From JBGCEZ01 sp045106735 (GTDB lineage: Bacteria; Planctomycetota; Phycisphaerae; Phycisphaerales; SM1A02): a stretch of 64,000 bases of DNA. A program made the position numbers and the translations under genes. The notes below the pieces were generated by a model. That model saw only the letters and a list, made by a program, of their open reading frames with translations, made no database searches and was not told where the DNA came from. Below are positions 39,658 through 49,609 of the stretch, in pieces (within the stretch, counting starts at the first letter, position 1; every line of letters starts with the position of its first letter). The stretch spans positions 1-64,000 of the forward strand of contig JBGCEZ010000055.1 of the NCBI GenBank assembly GCA_045106735.1, in the 5' to 3' direction.

Positions 39658-40947
39658 ATGCCGTACACGCTGACCCCCGATCAGGGCTTCGACGTCGACA
39701 TCGAGGACACGAGCTACCTCAAGGATCGGATGGATGCCCCCGACCGGTGGATCCTGAACTTCGGTCCGCAGCACCCGGCCACGCACACCACGCTCCGGAT
39801 CATCCTGGAGCTGGACGGCGAACGTGTGGCCCGGGCCACGCCGCACATCGGCTACCTGCACTCGGGGTTCGAGAAGCTCGGCGAACACCACGACTGGAAC
39901 CAGTATGTCTGCACCGTCAGCCGGATGGACTACATCTCGCCGATCGTGAACGACGTCGCCTGGCACCACGCGGTCGAGACGCTGTTCGACATCGACCTGA
40001 CGCCGCGTTGCAAGGTCGTCCGCACGATCCTCGGTGAACTCGGCCGGCTGCAAAATCACCTGCTGTGCGTCGGGGCCGCGGCCCTGGACCTCGGAGCCTT
40101 CACCGGCTTCCTCTACGGGTTCAACGAACGCGAGCACATCTACGACATCCTCGACTACTGCTGCGGCCAGCGTTTCCACCCGGACTACACGCGCGTCGGC
40201 GGGATGAAGAACGACCTGCCGGACACCGAGACGTTCCGGCGCATGGTGCGGAACTTCATCGACGTCCGCATGCCCAAGTCCATGAAGGACATGCAAACGC
40301 TGCTGGAGCGCAACCGCATCTTCATCGATCGCGTCCAGGGCGTCGGCGTCGTCACCCACGACGAAGCGCTCTCCTGGGGCCTGTCCGGTCCGTGTGCCCG
40401 CGGCTCGGGCGTGAAGCGCGACGTCCGCAAGGACGAGCCGTACCTGTGCTTCAAGGACAACTGGGACGGCGAAGGCGCCGAGGCCGTGAAGTTCACCGTG
40501 CCCATCGCCACCGACGGCGACTGCTACAGCCGCTTCATGGTCCGCCTCGAAGAGATGCGTCAGTCGATCTCGATCATCGACCAGCTGATTGACCGGATTC
40601 CCGACGGCCCCATGGATGCGGCGGCCGACGGCAAGATCGTCAAGCCCGACAAGGGCGACGTGTACGGCTCGATCGAAGGCACCATCCAGCAGTTCGAGCT
40701 CATCATGCCCAACCGCGGCTGGGACGCCCCCGTCGGCGAGGCCTACGGCTGCATCGAAAGTCCCAACGGTGAACTCGGCTTCTACCTCGTGGGCGACGGC
40801 AGTCGCTGTGCGTGGCGGGCCGCGACCCGTCCCCCGTCGTTCATGCACTTCTCGGTGTTCGCCAAGATGCTCGAAGGCCACATGCTCGCCGACCTCGTCG
40901 CCGTGCTCGGTTCGCTGAACATCATCGCCGCCGAACTCGACCGCTGA
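39658..40947 (+). CDS. nuoD: NADH-quinone oxidoreductase subunit D
   Basis: 429 residues. The 49-kDa subunit of complex I, lining the quinone site. LNFGPQHPATHTTLRIILEL, GYLHSGFEKLGEHH, the quinone Tyr/His region, LSGPCARGSGVKRDVRKD and the C-terminal FAKMLEGHMLADLVAVLGSLN...DR are family hallmarks. Not fused to NuoC. Upstream nuoA, B and C are not in the window. Confidence 0.98.
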   Translation: MPYTLTPDQGFDVDIEDTSYLKDRMDAPDRWILNFGPQHPATHTTLRIILELDGERVARATPHIGYLHSGFEKLGEHHDWNQYVCTVSRMDYISPIVNDVAWHHAVETLFDIDLTPRCKVVRTILGELGRLQNHLLCVGAAALDLGAFTGFLYGFNEREHIYDILDYCCGQRFHPDYTRVGGMKNDLPDTETFRRMVRNFIDVRMPKSMKDMQTLLERNRIFIDRVQGVGVVTHDEALSWGLSGPCARGSGVKRDVRKDEPYLCFKDNWDGEGAEAVKFTVPIATDGDCYSRFMVRLEEMRQSISIIDQLIDRIPDGPMDAAADGKIVKPDKGDVYGSIEGTIQQFELIMPNRGWDAPVGEAYGCIESPNGELGFYLVGDGSRCAWRAATRPPSFMHFSVFAKMLEGHMLADLVAVLGSLNIIAAELDR

Positions 40948-41071
40948 TTCTGTTCCCGATCGGTCCGGCCACGTCGTCCTGACGACCGCGCCAGATCGCC
41001 GCTTCTGACCGACCTTCCCCGATCGCTCGCCGGCCCGTTTCGGCCGCGACGCCAAGCATCAAGGACCGCCC

Positions 41072-41596
41072 ATGGCCTGGCACGTCAAGCCCAGCGCGAC
41101 CACCGAGATCGAACGCCGCTCCGAGCCCTACGTCACGGACGAGCTCAAGGCGCGGTGGGAGAAGGATCTGATCCCGCGGTACGAGACTCGGATGGGTTCG
41201 CTCATGCCGATCCTGCACGAGATCCAGCACGCCCACCACTGCGTGCCGCACCAGGCGATGGAAGAGATCGCCGAGTTCCTGCAGATCACACCGGGCGACG
41301 TGCTCGACACGGTGAGCTTCTACGAGGAGTACTCCGTCGAGCCCCTCGGCAAGTACGTCATCGCCATCTGCCAGTCGATCGCCTGCGAGGTCTGCGGCCA
41401 CCAGGCCCTGATCGACCACGTGCGCCAGAAGCTCGATATCGAGCCGCACGAGACGACCGACGACGGGCGTTTCACGTTGCAGGCCCTTGAGTGCTTGGGC
41501 GCCTGCGAGGGAGCCCCGTGTGCCCTCATCAACGACGACCGGCACGACAACTTGACCATCGAGTCGCTCGACGCGCTGCTCGAAAAGCTCGCCTGA
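41072..41596 (+). CDS. nuoE: NADH-quinone oxidoreductase subunit E
   Basis: 174 residues. Thioredoxin-like 24-kDa subunit. The 2Fe-2S ligands fall in ICQSIACEVCG and CLGACEGAPC. AAGGA precedes ATG 41072. Electron carrier in the NADH-dehydrogenase module with NuoF. Confidence 0.96.
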   Translation: MAWHVKPSATTEIERRSEPYVTDELKARWEKDLIPRYETRMGSLMPILHEIQHAHHCVPHQAMEEIAEFLQITPGDVLDTVSFYEEYSVEPLGKYVIAICQSIACEVCGHQALIDHVRQKLDIEPHETTDDGRFTLQALECLGACEGAPCALINDDRHDNLTIESLDALLEKLA

Positions 41597-41602
41597 GTCT
41601 CG

Positions 41603-41927
41603 GTGGCCGGACCATCCGAGACCGGCTCCGACGGCCCGCCGGGCCTGATGCGGAATCTGGGCGCGTTCTTCGGGCACATCGCCCGGGCCGTTCGGACGGA
41701 CCCGTCGGCCGAGACGCCGCCGGCCGACCCCGTGCCGGCCGACCCCGAGCGGATTGAGATCCGCCGCGAGACCGAATCCGTGCAGCAAGGGGACGTCGTC
41801 CTCCGCCGCACCACCATCGAGGAGGTCGAGCTTCGCTCGCCGGCCCCCGCACCTGCTTCCGCTCCCGCCCCCGCGAGCGACTCGCCCCGCGATCCTGCTC
41901 CCCCTGCCCCGACCAAGGGACCCGACC

Positions 41928-41941
<14 letters not shown>
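41603..41941 (+). CDS. small protein between nuoE and nuoF
   Basis: 112 residues from GTG 41603, 6 nt after nuoE, and its end overlaps the nuoF start by 14 nt. The first ~30 residues (GLMRNLGAFFGHIARAVRTD) could form an amphipathic helix. The middle (RIEIRRETESVQQGDVVLRRTTIEEVEL) is charged and looks conserved in composition; the tail is Ala/Pro-rich. No family recognised. Its position inside the nuo operon suggests a role near complex I, such as an assembly or accessory subunit, but this is inference. Confidence 0.6.
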
Positions 41942-43289
<1,348 letters not shown>

Positions 43290-43564
43290 ATCGCCTGAGG
43301 CGTGGGGCGGGGCGGCTGAACCGCGGCGTCCGAGAAGTCGCCGGCGAGCCGAACACGACGATCACGCGTCGCCCGAAGTGCGCCACCGGACCCGAAAGCA
43401 CTGATTCAGTCGTCGACCGCTGGCGGGCTGCGTAAAAATCACCGATGCCGCCGGAAGTGTTCGCGCACCGGCCGCGATCACTCGCGGCCGCTCGACACTC
43501 CTGCGCGGCCTGGAGCCTGCATCGCCCGGTGATGGAACGCGGCGCGTGCGTCGCTCAGGCCACC
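43290..43564. other. intergenic, possible promoter region of the chemoreceptor gene
   Basis: TAAAAAT at 43432-43438 is the only -10-like site; no -35 matches. No other feature. Confidence 0.3.
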
Positions 43565-45217
43565 ATGAATCTGATTCGCAATTCGCTTGGGCTCAAGCTC
43601 GCCCTGGTCATGACCACCCTGCTGCTGTGCACGGTGGGCGGTGTGGGCGCCACCCTGCAGACGACCGATGGACTGGCCGCCGACGGGCTGGTGATCAACC
43701 TCGCCGGTCGCCAGCGGATGCTCACCCAGAAGTACACCAAAGAGTCGCTGCGCGGCCTGAGTGCCGGCCAGACCGGGGAGCCCGCGTCCGCCGCGAAGAC
43801 GCGAACGCTGTTTGAGTCGACGCTCACGGCGCTGCAAAGCGGCGGCCCCGCCTTCCGAGATCCGGGCATGACCCAGGAAGTCCGGCTGCCGAAGAACACC
43901 GACGCCGAGATCGAAGCCGCCCTTCGCCAGGCGGGTGACCACTGGGATTCGCTTACGTCTTCGTTCGCGGCCGCCCGAGACGCGGCACCGGGCAGCGCGG
44001 ATCGCGACGCGGCGATGAATGTCGCGGACGCAGCCAACATGGCCTGCCTCAAGACCAGCAATCAAGCCGTGAGCCTGTTCCAGGCCGCGTCGGATACGCG
44101 CGTCGCCTTCCTTCGCAAGATTCAGCTCGTTGGACTGGGCGTCGCCCTGTTCATGTTCGCCGGGGGCATCGCCTTCGTCCGGTTCCGCATCATCGGCCCG
44201 ATCCGCGAGTCGGTGGCCGTCGCCGAGTCGGTCGCGAGCGGCGATCTCACCACGCGGACCAATCCGTCCTCGGCCGACGAAGTTGGTCGCCTCGGCACAT
44301 CGCTCAACCAGATGTGCGAGAACCTCCGTGACGTCGTCGGCCGGCTCGACGAAGCGTCGGGCACCGTCACCGACGCCTCGGGCGATCTCAGCGCAACGTC
44401 GGAACAGCTCACCGGAACCGCCGAAGAGACGAGTTCTCAGGCGACGTCGGTGGCCGCCGCGGTCGAAGAAATGGCGACCAACATCCGCGTGATGTCCGAC
44501 AGTGGCCAGCAGATGAATGAAACCTCTCAGGTCCTCCTGCGGGTCATGGAAGAACTCTCCGCCAGCATCGCCGACGTCTCTGGCCGATCCGACCAGGTCA
44601 CCAACGTCACCCACGATGTCGCGGAACTGACGCGAACCAGTACCGACGATCTCGGCGAGCTCGGGGCCGCCGCCGGAGCGATCGGAAAGGTGATCGAAGC
44701 GATCCAGGACATTGCCGAGCAGACAAACCTGCTCGCGCTCAATGCCACGATCGAAGCCGCGCGAGCTGGCGACGCCGGCAAGGGATTCGCCGTCGTGGCC
44801 AGCGAGGTGAAAGACCTTGCCCGGCAAGCCGCCGACGCAAGCGACGACATCCGCTCGCGGATCGAGGGGATCCAGGCATCCACGAATCGCACCGTTGGCT
44901 CGGTGTCGCGCATCGCCGACGCCATCACGGAACTGAGTTCGGTGACCACGGCGATCCGTGAAGCGGTCGCGGCCCAGGGCGAAACCACCGACCAGATCAT
45001 GCAGCGGGTCACCCAGTCCTCCCACTCCGCGACCGAGCTGGCCTCTGGAGTTTCCGAAGCCTCGCTCGCCGCCGACGAAATCACCCGGAACATCACTGGC
45101 GTTGAAGAAGCGGCCCGGGATTCAGCCCGCAGCGCGGCGATGACCCGCACGTCGAGCGACGCGCTTCAAGACCTCAGCCGGAACCTCAAGGCAATCGCCG
45201 GCGAGTTTCAGGTCTGA
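43565..45217 (+). CDS. methyl-accepting chemotaxis protein with PilJ-type sensor
   Basis: 550 residues. TM1 at KLALVMTTLLLCTVGGVG; sensor with LVINLAGRQRMLTQKYTKES, the PilJ/NarX-like core; TM2 at IQLVGLGVALFMFAGGIAFV; HAMP (FRIIGPIRESVAVAESVASGDLT); signalling domain with the invariant hairpin tip IAEQTNLLALNATIEAARAG and GFAVVASEVKDLA. It is a membrane receptor for CheA/CheW-type signalling. No che genes are nearby. The long frame before ATG 43565 lacks a signal and was left out. Confidence 0.93.
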   Translation: MNLIRNSLGLKLALVMTTLLLCTVGGVGATLQTTDGLAADGLVINLAGRQRMLTQKYTKESLRGLSAGQTGEPASAAKTRTLFESTLTALQSGGPAFRDPGMTQEVRLPKNTDAEIEAALRQAGDHWDSLTSSFAAARDAAPGSADRDAAMNVADAANMACLKTSNQAVSLFQAASDTRVAFLRKIQLVGLGVALFMFAGGIAFVRFRIIGPIRESVAVAESVASGDLTTRTNPSSADEVGRLGTSLNQMCENLRDVVGRLDEASGTVTDASGDLSATSEQLTGTAEETSSQATSVAAAVEEMATNIRVMSDSGQQMNETSQVLLRVMEELSASIADVSGRSDQVTNVTHDVAELTRTSTDDLGELGAAAGAIGKVIEAIQDIAEQTNLLALNATIEAARAGDAGKGFAVVASEVKDLARQAADASDDIRSRIEGIQASTNRTVGSVSRIADAITELSSVTTAIREAVAAQGETTDQIMQRVTQSSHSATELASGVSEASLAADEITRNITGVEEAARDSARSAAMTRTSSDALQDLSRNLKAIAGEFQV

Positions 45218-45276
45218 GCCGCCCGCCCGAGCCCGCTCGAGCGAGCGAGCCCGAGCGAACATGCGTGAACCCGCGG

Positions 45277-45344
45277 TAGACTGCTCCGGCTCGGACGATC
45301 CGAAGCGGCCCTCCCCCGAATCGATTTCGGGGAGTGCCGCTTCG
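45277..45344 (+). promoter_or_regulatory. possible promoter and 5' hairpin of the Nramp-like gene
   Basis: TAGACT (45277-45282) could be a -10 box with a start near 45289. Then a 44-nt near-perfect hairpin spans 45301-45344 (cgaagcggc with gccgcttcg, inner ctcccc with ggggag). It ends 20 nt before the GGAG that serves GTG 45376. It could be a terminator of the chemoreceptor gene (weak T tract), or a leader structure. Confidence 0.4.
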
Positions 45345-45375
45345 CTCGTTTCTGGATCCTCGCCGGAGCTTCGCC

Positions 45376-46941
45376 GTGTCCGATTCGCTGCCTTCTTCCG
45401 CTCGGCCGCGCCCGCGCGGCGTGCTTTCGGTCCTCGGCCCCGGGATCCTGGTGGCGGCGACCGGCGTCGGGGCGGGCGATCTGGCCACCGCCGGACTCGC
45501 GGGGTCGAACCTCGGCCTGGCCATCGCCTGGGCCGCGCTCTTTGGCGCGATCCTGAAGTACATCCTGAGCGAGAATCTGGCCCGATGGCAGATCGGCACG
45601 GGCGAGACGGTCTTGGCTGGCGCGATTCGGCACCTCGGCTGGCCAGTCCACCTCGGCTTTGGGCTGTACATGCTGCCGTGGAGCGTGTTCGTTGGCACCG
45701 CCATCGTCGCGGGCTGCGGCGTCACCCTGCACGCCCTGATGCCCGGAGTCTTTGACGACCCCACCACCGGCAAGATCTGCTTTGGAGCGGCGAGCAGCAT
45801 CGTCGGCCTGGTCCTGGTGTGGACCGGCGGGTTCCGACTGTTCGAGCGGGTCATGCTGGTCTGCGTCGGCGTGATGGTGTGCATCACGATCGCCGCCGCG
45901 GTGCTCGCCCGCCCGGATGCCGGGGACTTGGTGCGCGGGATCTTCGTGCCCACCGTGCCCGGCATCACCAGCGCCGATCCGGCGCAGGCCCGGCAGGCCC
46001 TGGAGTGGACGATCGCCCTGATCGGCGGCGTGGGCGGCACGCTCACCCTGATCGCCTACTCGTACTGGATGCGGGAAACGGGGCGTACGAATCGCGATGA
46101 CCTGGCGACCTGCCGCATCGACTTGGCCGCGGGCTACACCATGACCGCGCTCTTCGGCGTGGCGATGGTGGTCGTCGCCCACCGCGTCACCGTGGACAAG
46201 ACCGGCGCGGGACTCGTGATTTCACTCGCCGACACCGTCCGCGACTCGGTGGCTGCGGCCTTCGGGCCGGCCGCTGGCCGAGCGGGACGACTGGTGTTTC
46301 TGCTCGGTGCCCTGGCCGCGATGTTCTCGAGCCTGCTCGGCGTCTGGCAAGTGGTGCCGGTCATCTTTGGCGACTGGTGGATGCGGCGCGGCGGGCGGAC
46401 GCCGGCGCGCGAAACCGTCGACCAGCGTTCTTGGCCGGTGCGCGGCTTCATGATCTGGATCGCGCTCATCAGCCTGCCGGGACTCGTGATTCCCTTCGCG
46501 TCGGTCCAGAAGTGGTACGCGATCGTCGGCGCTGGTTTCGTCCCCGCGTTGGCCGCCGTCTTGCTGCTGTTGAACGGGCGAGCGCGCCACGGCATGCCGG
46601 CTGAGCTGCGGAATCGCACCGGCGGCACGCTGCTGCTGGCCGCGACGCTCGTGCTGCTCGGGTCGGTGGCGGTGTACGACATCGCGGGGCGGACGGGTTT
46701 GCGGGGGCGGGCGACACCGGCGGTGGCACCGGCGAGTCCGGCGAATGCGGCGAATGCGGCGAATGCGGCGACTCCGGCGCCGGTTCCGACGGAGATACCC
46801 GCGGGCCCGACGGCTCCGGCTGATGCGGCGGCTCCTGGGCCGGCGCCAGGCGACAACGTCGACGCTCCCGCCAACGTCAATCCTCCGGATCGTCCGGCAG
46901 AGGATCTGGACCCGGCGGCCGGATCGGAATCTGCACCGTAA
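45376..46941 (+). CDS. Nramp-related membrane transporter
   Basis: 521 residues, 11 or so hydrophobic segments; the LeuT-fold Nramp order is recognisable from GPGILVAATGVGAGDLAT onwards. The metal-binding DPGN of TM1 reads GAGD and no MPHN motif is seen in TM6 (GGTLTLIAYSYWMRE), so Mn/Fe transport is uncertain; this belongs to a divergent Nramp-related branch. The C-terminal ~90 residues are Ala/Pro-rich and probably disordered. Start GTG 45376 has GGAG 7 nt upstream. The last 65 bp overlap the convergent gene. Confidence 0.8.
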   Translation: MSDSLPSSARPRPRGVLSVLGPGILVAATGVGAGDLATAGLAGSNLGLAIAWAALFGAILKYILSENLARWQIGTGETVLAGAIRHLGWPVHLGFGLYMLPWSVFVGTAIVAGCGVTLHALMPGVFDDPTTGKICFGAASSIVGLVLVWTGGFRLFERVMLVCVGVMVCITIAAAVLARPDAGDLVRGIFVPTVPGITSADPAQARQALEWTIALIGGVGGTLTLIAYSYWMRETGRTNRDDLATCRIDLAAGYTMTALFGVAMVVVAHRVTVDKTGAGLVISLADTVRDSVAAAFGPAAGRAGRLVFLLGALAAMFSSLLGVWQVVPVIFGDWWMRRGGRTPARETVDQRSWPVRGFMIWIALISLPGLVIPFASVQKWYAIVGAGFVPALAAVLLLLNGRARHGMPAELRNRTGGTLLLAATLVLLGSVAVYDIAGRTGLRGRATPAVAPASPANAANAANAATPAPVPTEIPAGPTAPADAAAPGPAPGDNVDAPANVNPPDRPAEDLDPAAGSESAP

Positions 46942-48286
46942 AACGGAGTCCGTCGGCCGGAGCGTCGATCCATCCCTGCGTCTTCGTCGGCCCCGGCCCT
47001 TCCAGCAATGCCGATCCGACGTCGACGAAGAACTCAGCCGGCCCCCTCGACGCCTCCGCCGGCCACGGAAACGTGCAGGTAATCGTCCGCTGGCCCATCA
47101 CCATCTTGTTCGCGTCAATGGCCTCACCATCGGGGCGACGCAGCTGTGCGTCGGCCATCCGCAGCGCGAGCCGCGTGATGCCCTCGGCCCCCTCAATCCG
47201 AATCGTCACGCTGTCCGCATCGCGCTCAACCGATGTGATCGTCGCGAAACGGCTGGAACCCTCGGCCCCGTCGTCCCAACCCTCCGGCGGCCAAGGCGGC
47301 TGCGACAGTGGCACGGCCCACGTTTGCGTCCACTGATGGCGGCCCGCGGTGAACGCGAACTCGAACTCGATCTCGTGCTCCCCGGGCGGCAGCGGCACCG
47401 CCGTCGGGTCGAAGCCGCCATCTGCATCGCGGGTCCCAGACCAACCCCAGCCGCGCGACACGCGACGCGCGTCAAGCCACGGATCGAAGTCGAGGACGAA
47501 ACCATCGAGCCGACTGGGAGAAGGCTGACCGTTGATCCGCATGCCGTTGACCACGGTCTTCGTGGCTGGCAACTTCGACCGAATGGAAGCCCGGGCCGCG
47601 GCCACGGACGGGGCCAATGGACTGCTCTGCACCGCACGATTGACGATCAACGTCACATCAATGCCCTCGGGCGGGCGTGGCTCCACATTGGCCGCCACCA
47701 CGACCACCGCACGGTGCACACGGGCCATCTCGTCGGTGCTCAGCCAGTCGTTGGCGATGGCGTGCAGGACGAGGTGCTCCCAAACGCCGGCGTCGGCCGC
47801 CGAACCGGGCCACGCGCCGGTGTCGACCAGCGCGGTGATGGCTTCGCTCGTCAGTTGACCGGACACCCGTTCGGAGATCTGCCCGTCCACGCCGCGCTCG
47901 AGCAACTCGGAGAGCACGATCGACTCGATCTCGGGCTCGCCAAGCGATCGCTCGACGCGCATCAGCCACCAGATCGGCATCCACGCGGCCCGGGTTGACG
48001 CGCTGGGCCAGGTCACCGGGAGCAGTGCGGCAATAGCGAGCAGTGCCGCCCAGGTTCCCATTCGCCTTGGCCGCCACCGCCGCGTGACCGTTGCCCCGGC
48101 CAACCGGTCGCCACACTCCGGACAGCGTTCGTCGGCCCCCGCCCCGTCGTGGGCCTGCTCGGCGGTCACCGACTGGCCGCATCGCCGGCACTGGGGCTCG
48201 ACGCGGCGCGCGGTTCGAAAGATCTCGCGAACCAGGAACCCCGTCGCCAGAATCCCGAGCCCGCTGGCGATGCCGATGATGATCAT
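46877..48286 (-). CDS. zinc-ribbon membrane protein, unknown function
   Basis: 469 residues. N-terminal TM (MIIIGIASGLGILATGFL), a zinc ribbon (CRRCG ... CPECG, residues ~33-57), a second TM (TWAALLAIAALLPVTWP), then a large exported-looking domain rich in Trp and Pro with repeated beta-type motifs. No catalytic family recognised. ATG 48286 is preceded by GGAGGGGG. Ends inside the Nramp-like gene on the other strand (65 bp tail-to-tail overlap). Similar in layout to the protein at the left window edge. Confidence 0.75.
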   Translation of the reverse strand: MIIIGIASGLGILATGFLVREIFRTARRVEPQCRRCGQSVTAEQAHDGAGADERCPECGDRLAGATVTRRWRPRRMGTWAALLAIAALLPVTWPSASTRAAWMPIWWLMRVERSLGEPEIESIVLSELLERGVDGQISERVSGQLTSEAITALVDTGAWPGSAADAGVWEHLVLHAIANDWLSTDEMARVHRAVVVVAANVEPRPPEGIDVTLIVNRAVQSSPLAPSVAAARASIRSKLPATKTVVNGMRINGQPSPSRLDGFVLDFDPWLDARRVSRGWGWSGTRDADGGFDPTAVPLPPGEHEIEFEFAFTAGRHQWTQTWAVPLSQPPWPPEGWDDGAEGSSRFATITSVERDADSVTIRIEGAEGITRLALRMADAQLRRPDGEAIDANKMVMGQRTITCTFPWPAEASRGPAEFFVDVGSALLEGPGPTKTQGWIDAPADGLRFTVQIPIRPPGPDPLPDDPED

Positions 48287-48428
48287 GCCCCCTCCGATCG
48301 GGTCTGCCGCCGTGGTGATTCACCCATCGAGGATCGGCGAGCCGGCCCGGAATCGCAAGCGAGATCTGGTTCGCGCGGCGCGTCGCACGTCCGGATCGCG
48401 TGCCGGCCTGCCCTCGCGACGCCGGCCG

Positions 48429-48498
48429 CCAGTCGCCAGTCGCAAGTCGCAAGTCGCCAGCCATCAGCCGCCAGTCGCCAGTCGCCAGTCGCCAGTCG
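48429..48498. repeat. 7-bp tandem repeat, 10 copies
   Basis: CCAGTCG heptamers, eight close to consensus and two diverged, between the zinc-ribbon gene and the atpG terminator. Confidence 0.92.
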
Positions 48499-48542
48499 CC
48501 GGAAATCGGCGCTGGCACTCTTGCTTCCCCCGCGACACGCCT

Positions 48543-48589
48543 AAAAACGAACGCGGCTCCCGGACTCGAGGGGAGTCTGGGAGCCGCGT
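48543..48589 (-). terminator. Rho-independent terminator of atpG
   Basis: Arms gcggctcccggactc (48553-48567) and gagtctgggagccgc (48573-48587) pair with one mismatch. On the minus strand they are followed by GTTCGTTTTT. It lies 22 nt past the atpG stop. Confidence 0.88.
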
Positions 48590-48610
48590 CATCGTTTGAC
48601 GAACGGAACG

Positions 48611-49498
48611 CTACTCGAGGGCGGCAGCACCCGAGATGATCTCGGTGAGTTCCGTGGTGATCTGGGCCTGGCGGGCGCGGTTGAACTTGCGGCCGAGGTT
48701 CTTCTTCAGATCCTTGGCGTTCTCCGTCGCCGCCTTCATGGCGACCATACGCATGATCTGCTCGCTCACCACCGCGTCATTCACGCACTGGAAGAGCTGC
48801 GACTTCACGGTCAGCGGCAGCATCGAGGCCAGCAGGCTCTCGGCCGACGGGCTGAACTCGTAGGTGGCGGCGGAAGCGCCCGCACCGTCTCCCGCGTCCG
48901 CGGCGTCGGCCGGTTCCGCGGAAAGTGGCAGGAGCTGCTGCACTTCTGGACGTTGGCGGGAGTTCGACTCGAACCGCATGTAGGCCACGCGGACAGCGTC
49001 GTACTCGCCGGCGATGAACGCATTCATGTACCGGGTGGCGATGGCGTCGACGTCGTCATACGCCGGCGTGTCGCCGAACGTGTGATGCTCGGCAACGTCA
49101 ATCTTGGCGAACCGGAAGAAGCCGACGGCCTTCTTGCCGCTGATCTCCACCGTCGTCTCTTCGCCACCTTCCTTGCGCGATCGCAGGTGCTGCAGGGCGT
49201 TCCGCAGCACGTTGGCGTTGTACGCACCGCAGAGACCCCGGTCGGAGCTGATGACCAGCAACAGCTCGCGACCTCCGGCGACCGACTCGGTGCGGAGCAG
49301 CGGGTGCTCCACATCGCCGGAATTCGCCGACAGCTCCTGCACCAATTCGCGGATGCGACCGGTGTAGGGCTTCGTCGCCTGGGCTCGCTGGAACGCGGCG
49401 GTGAACTTGGCCGTGGCGATCATCTGCATCGTTTTGGTGATGCGTTGAATCGTGCCGACGGCGACCATTCGCTTCTTGATTTCGCGGATTTGGGCCAT
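48611..49498 (-). CDS. atpG: ATP synthase subunit gamma
   Basis: 295 residues. Central-stalk rotor subunit. The N-terminal helix (AQIREIKKRMVAVGTIQRIT, then TKTMQMIATAKF), LLLVISSDRGLCGAYN in the middle and the C-terminal helix (AMKAATENAKDLKKNLGRKF, then NRARQAQITTELTEIISGA) are diagnostic. It stands alone: no atpA, atpD, atpH or atpC adjoins it, it has its own terminator, and it diverges from a regulator gene. The TATGCT -10 box lies 9 nt before ATG, so the leader should be only 2-3 nt, with no Shine-Dalgarno. Confidence 0.97.
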   Translation of the reverse strand: MAQIREIKKRMVAVGTIQRITKTMQMIATAKFTAAFQRAQATKPYTGRIRELVQELSANSGDVEHPLLRTESVAGGRELLLVISSDRGLCGAYNANVLRNALQHLRSRKEGGEETTVEISGKKAVGFFRFAKIDVAEHHTFGDTPAYDDVDAIATRYMNAFIAGEYDAVRVAYMRFESNSRQRPEVQQLLPLSAEPADAADAGDGAGASAATYEFSPSAESLLASMLPLTVKSQLFQCVNDAVVSEQIMRMVAMKAATENAKDLKKNLGRKFNRARQAQITTELTEIISGAAALE

Positions 49499-49507
49499 GG
49501 GGCGGAC

Positions 49508-49513
49508 AGCATA
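49508..49513 (-). promoter_or_regulatory. -10 box of atpG, near-leaderless
   Basis: TATGCT on the minus strand, 9 nt before the atpG ATG; no clear -35. Same geometry as nadE and the gene at 62377. Confidence 0.5.
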
Positions 49514-49584
49514 GCCGCCCCGCAAGCGGCCGGATCCGCGGTGAAAGCGGTCATCGGTGGAAATCCGCCAATTCCTCGGCCATT

Positions 49585-49606
49585 CGTAGTATTGATTTAT
49601 ACTACG
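49585..49606 (+). promoter_or_regulatory. palindromic operator over the -10 box of the TrmB-like gene
   Basis: Perfect inverted repeat CGTAGTAT-tgattt-ATACTACG. Its right arm contains the -10 box TATACT (49598-49603), 6 nt before ATG 49610, so the gene is leaderless and a bound dimer would block its promoter. The AT-rich patch stands out from the flanks. Confidence 0.7.
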
Positions 49607-49609
49607 TAC

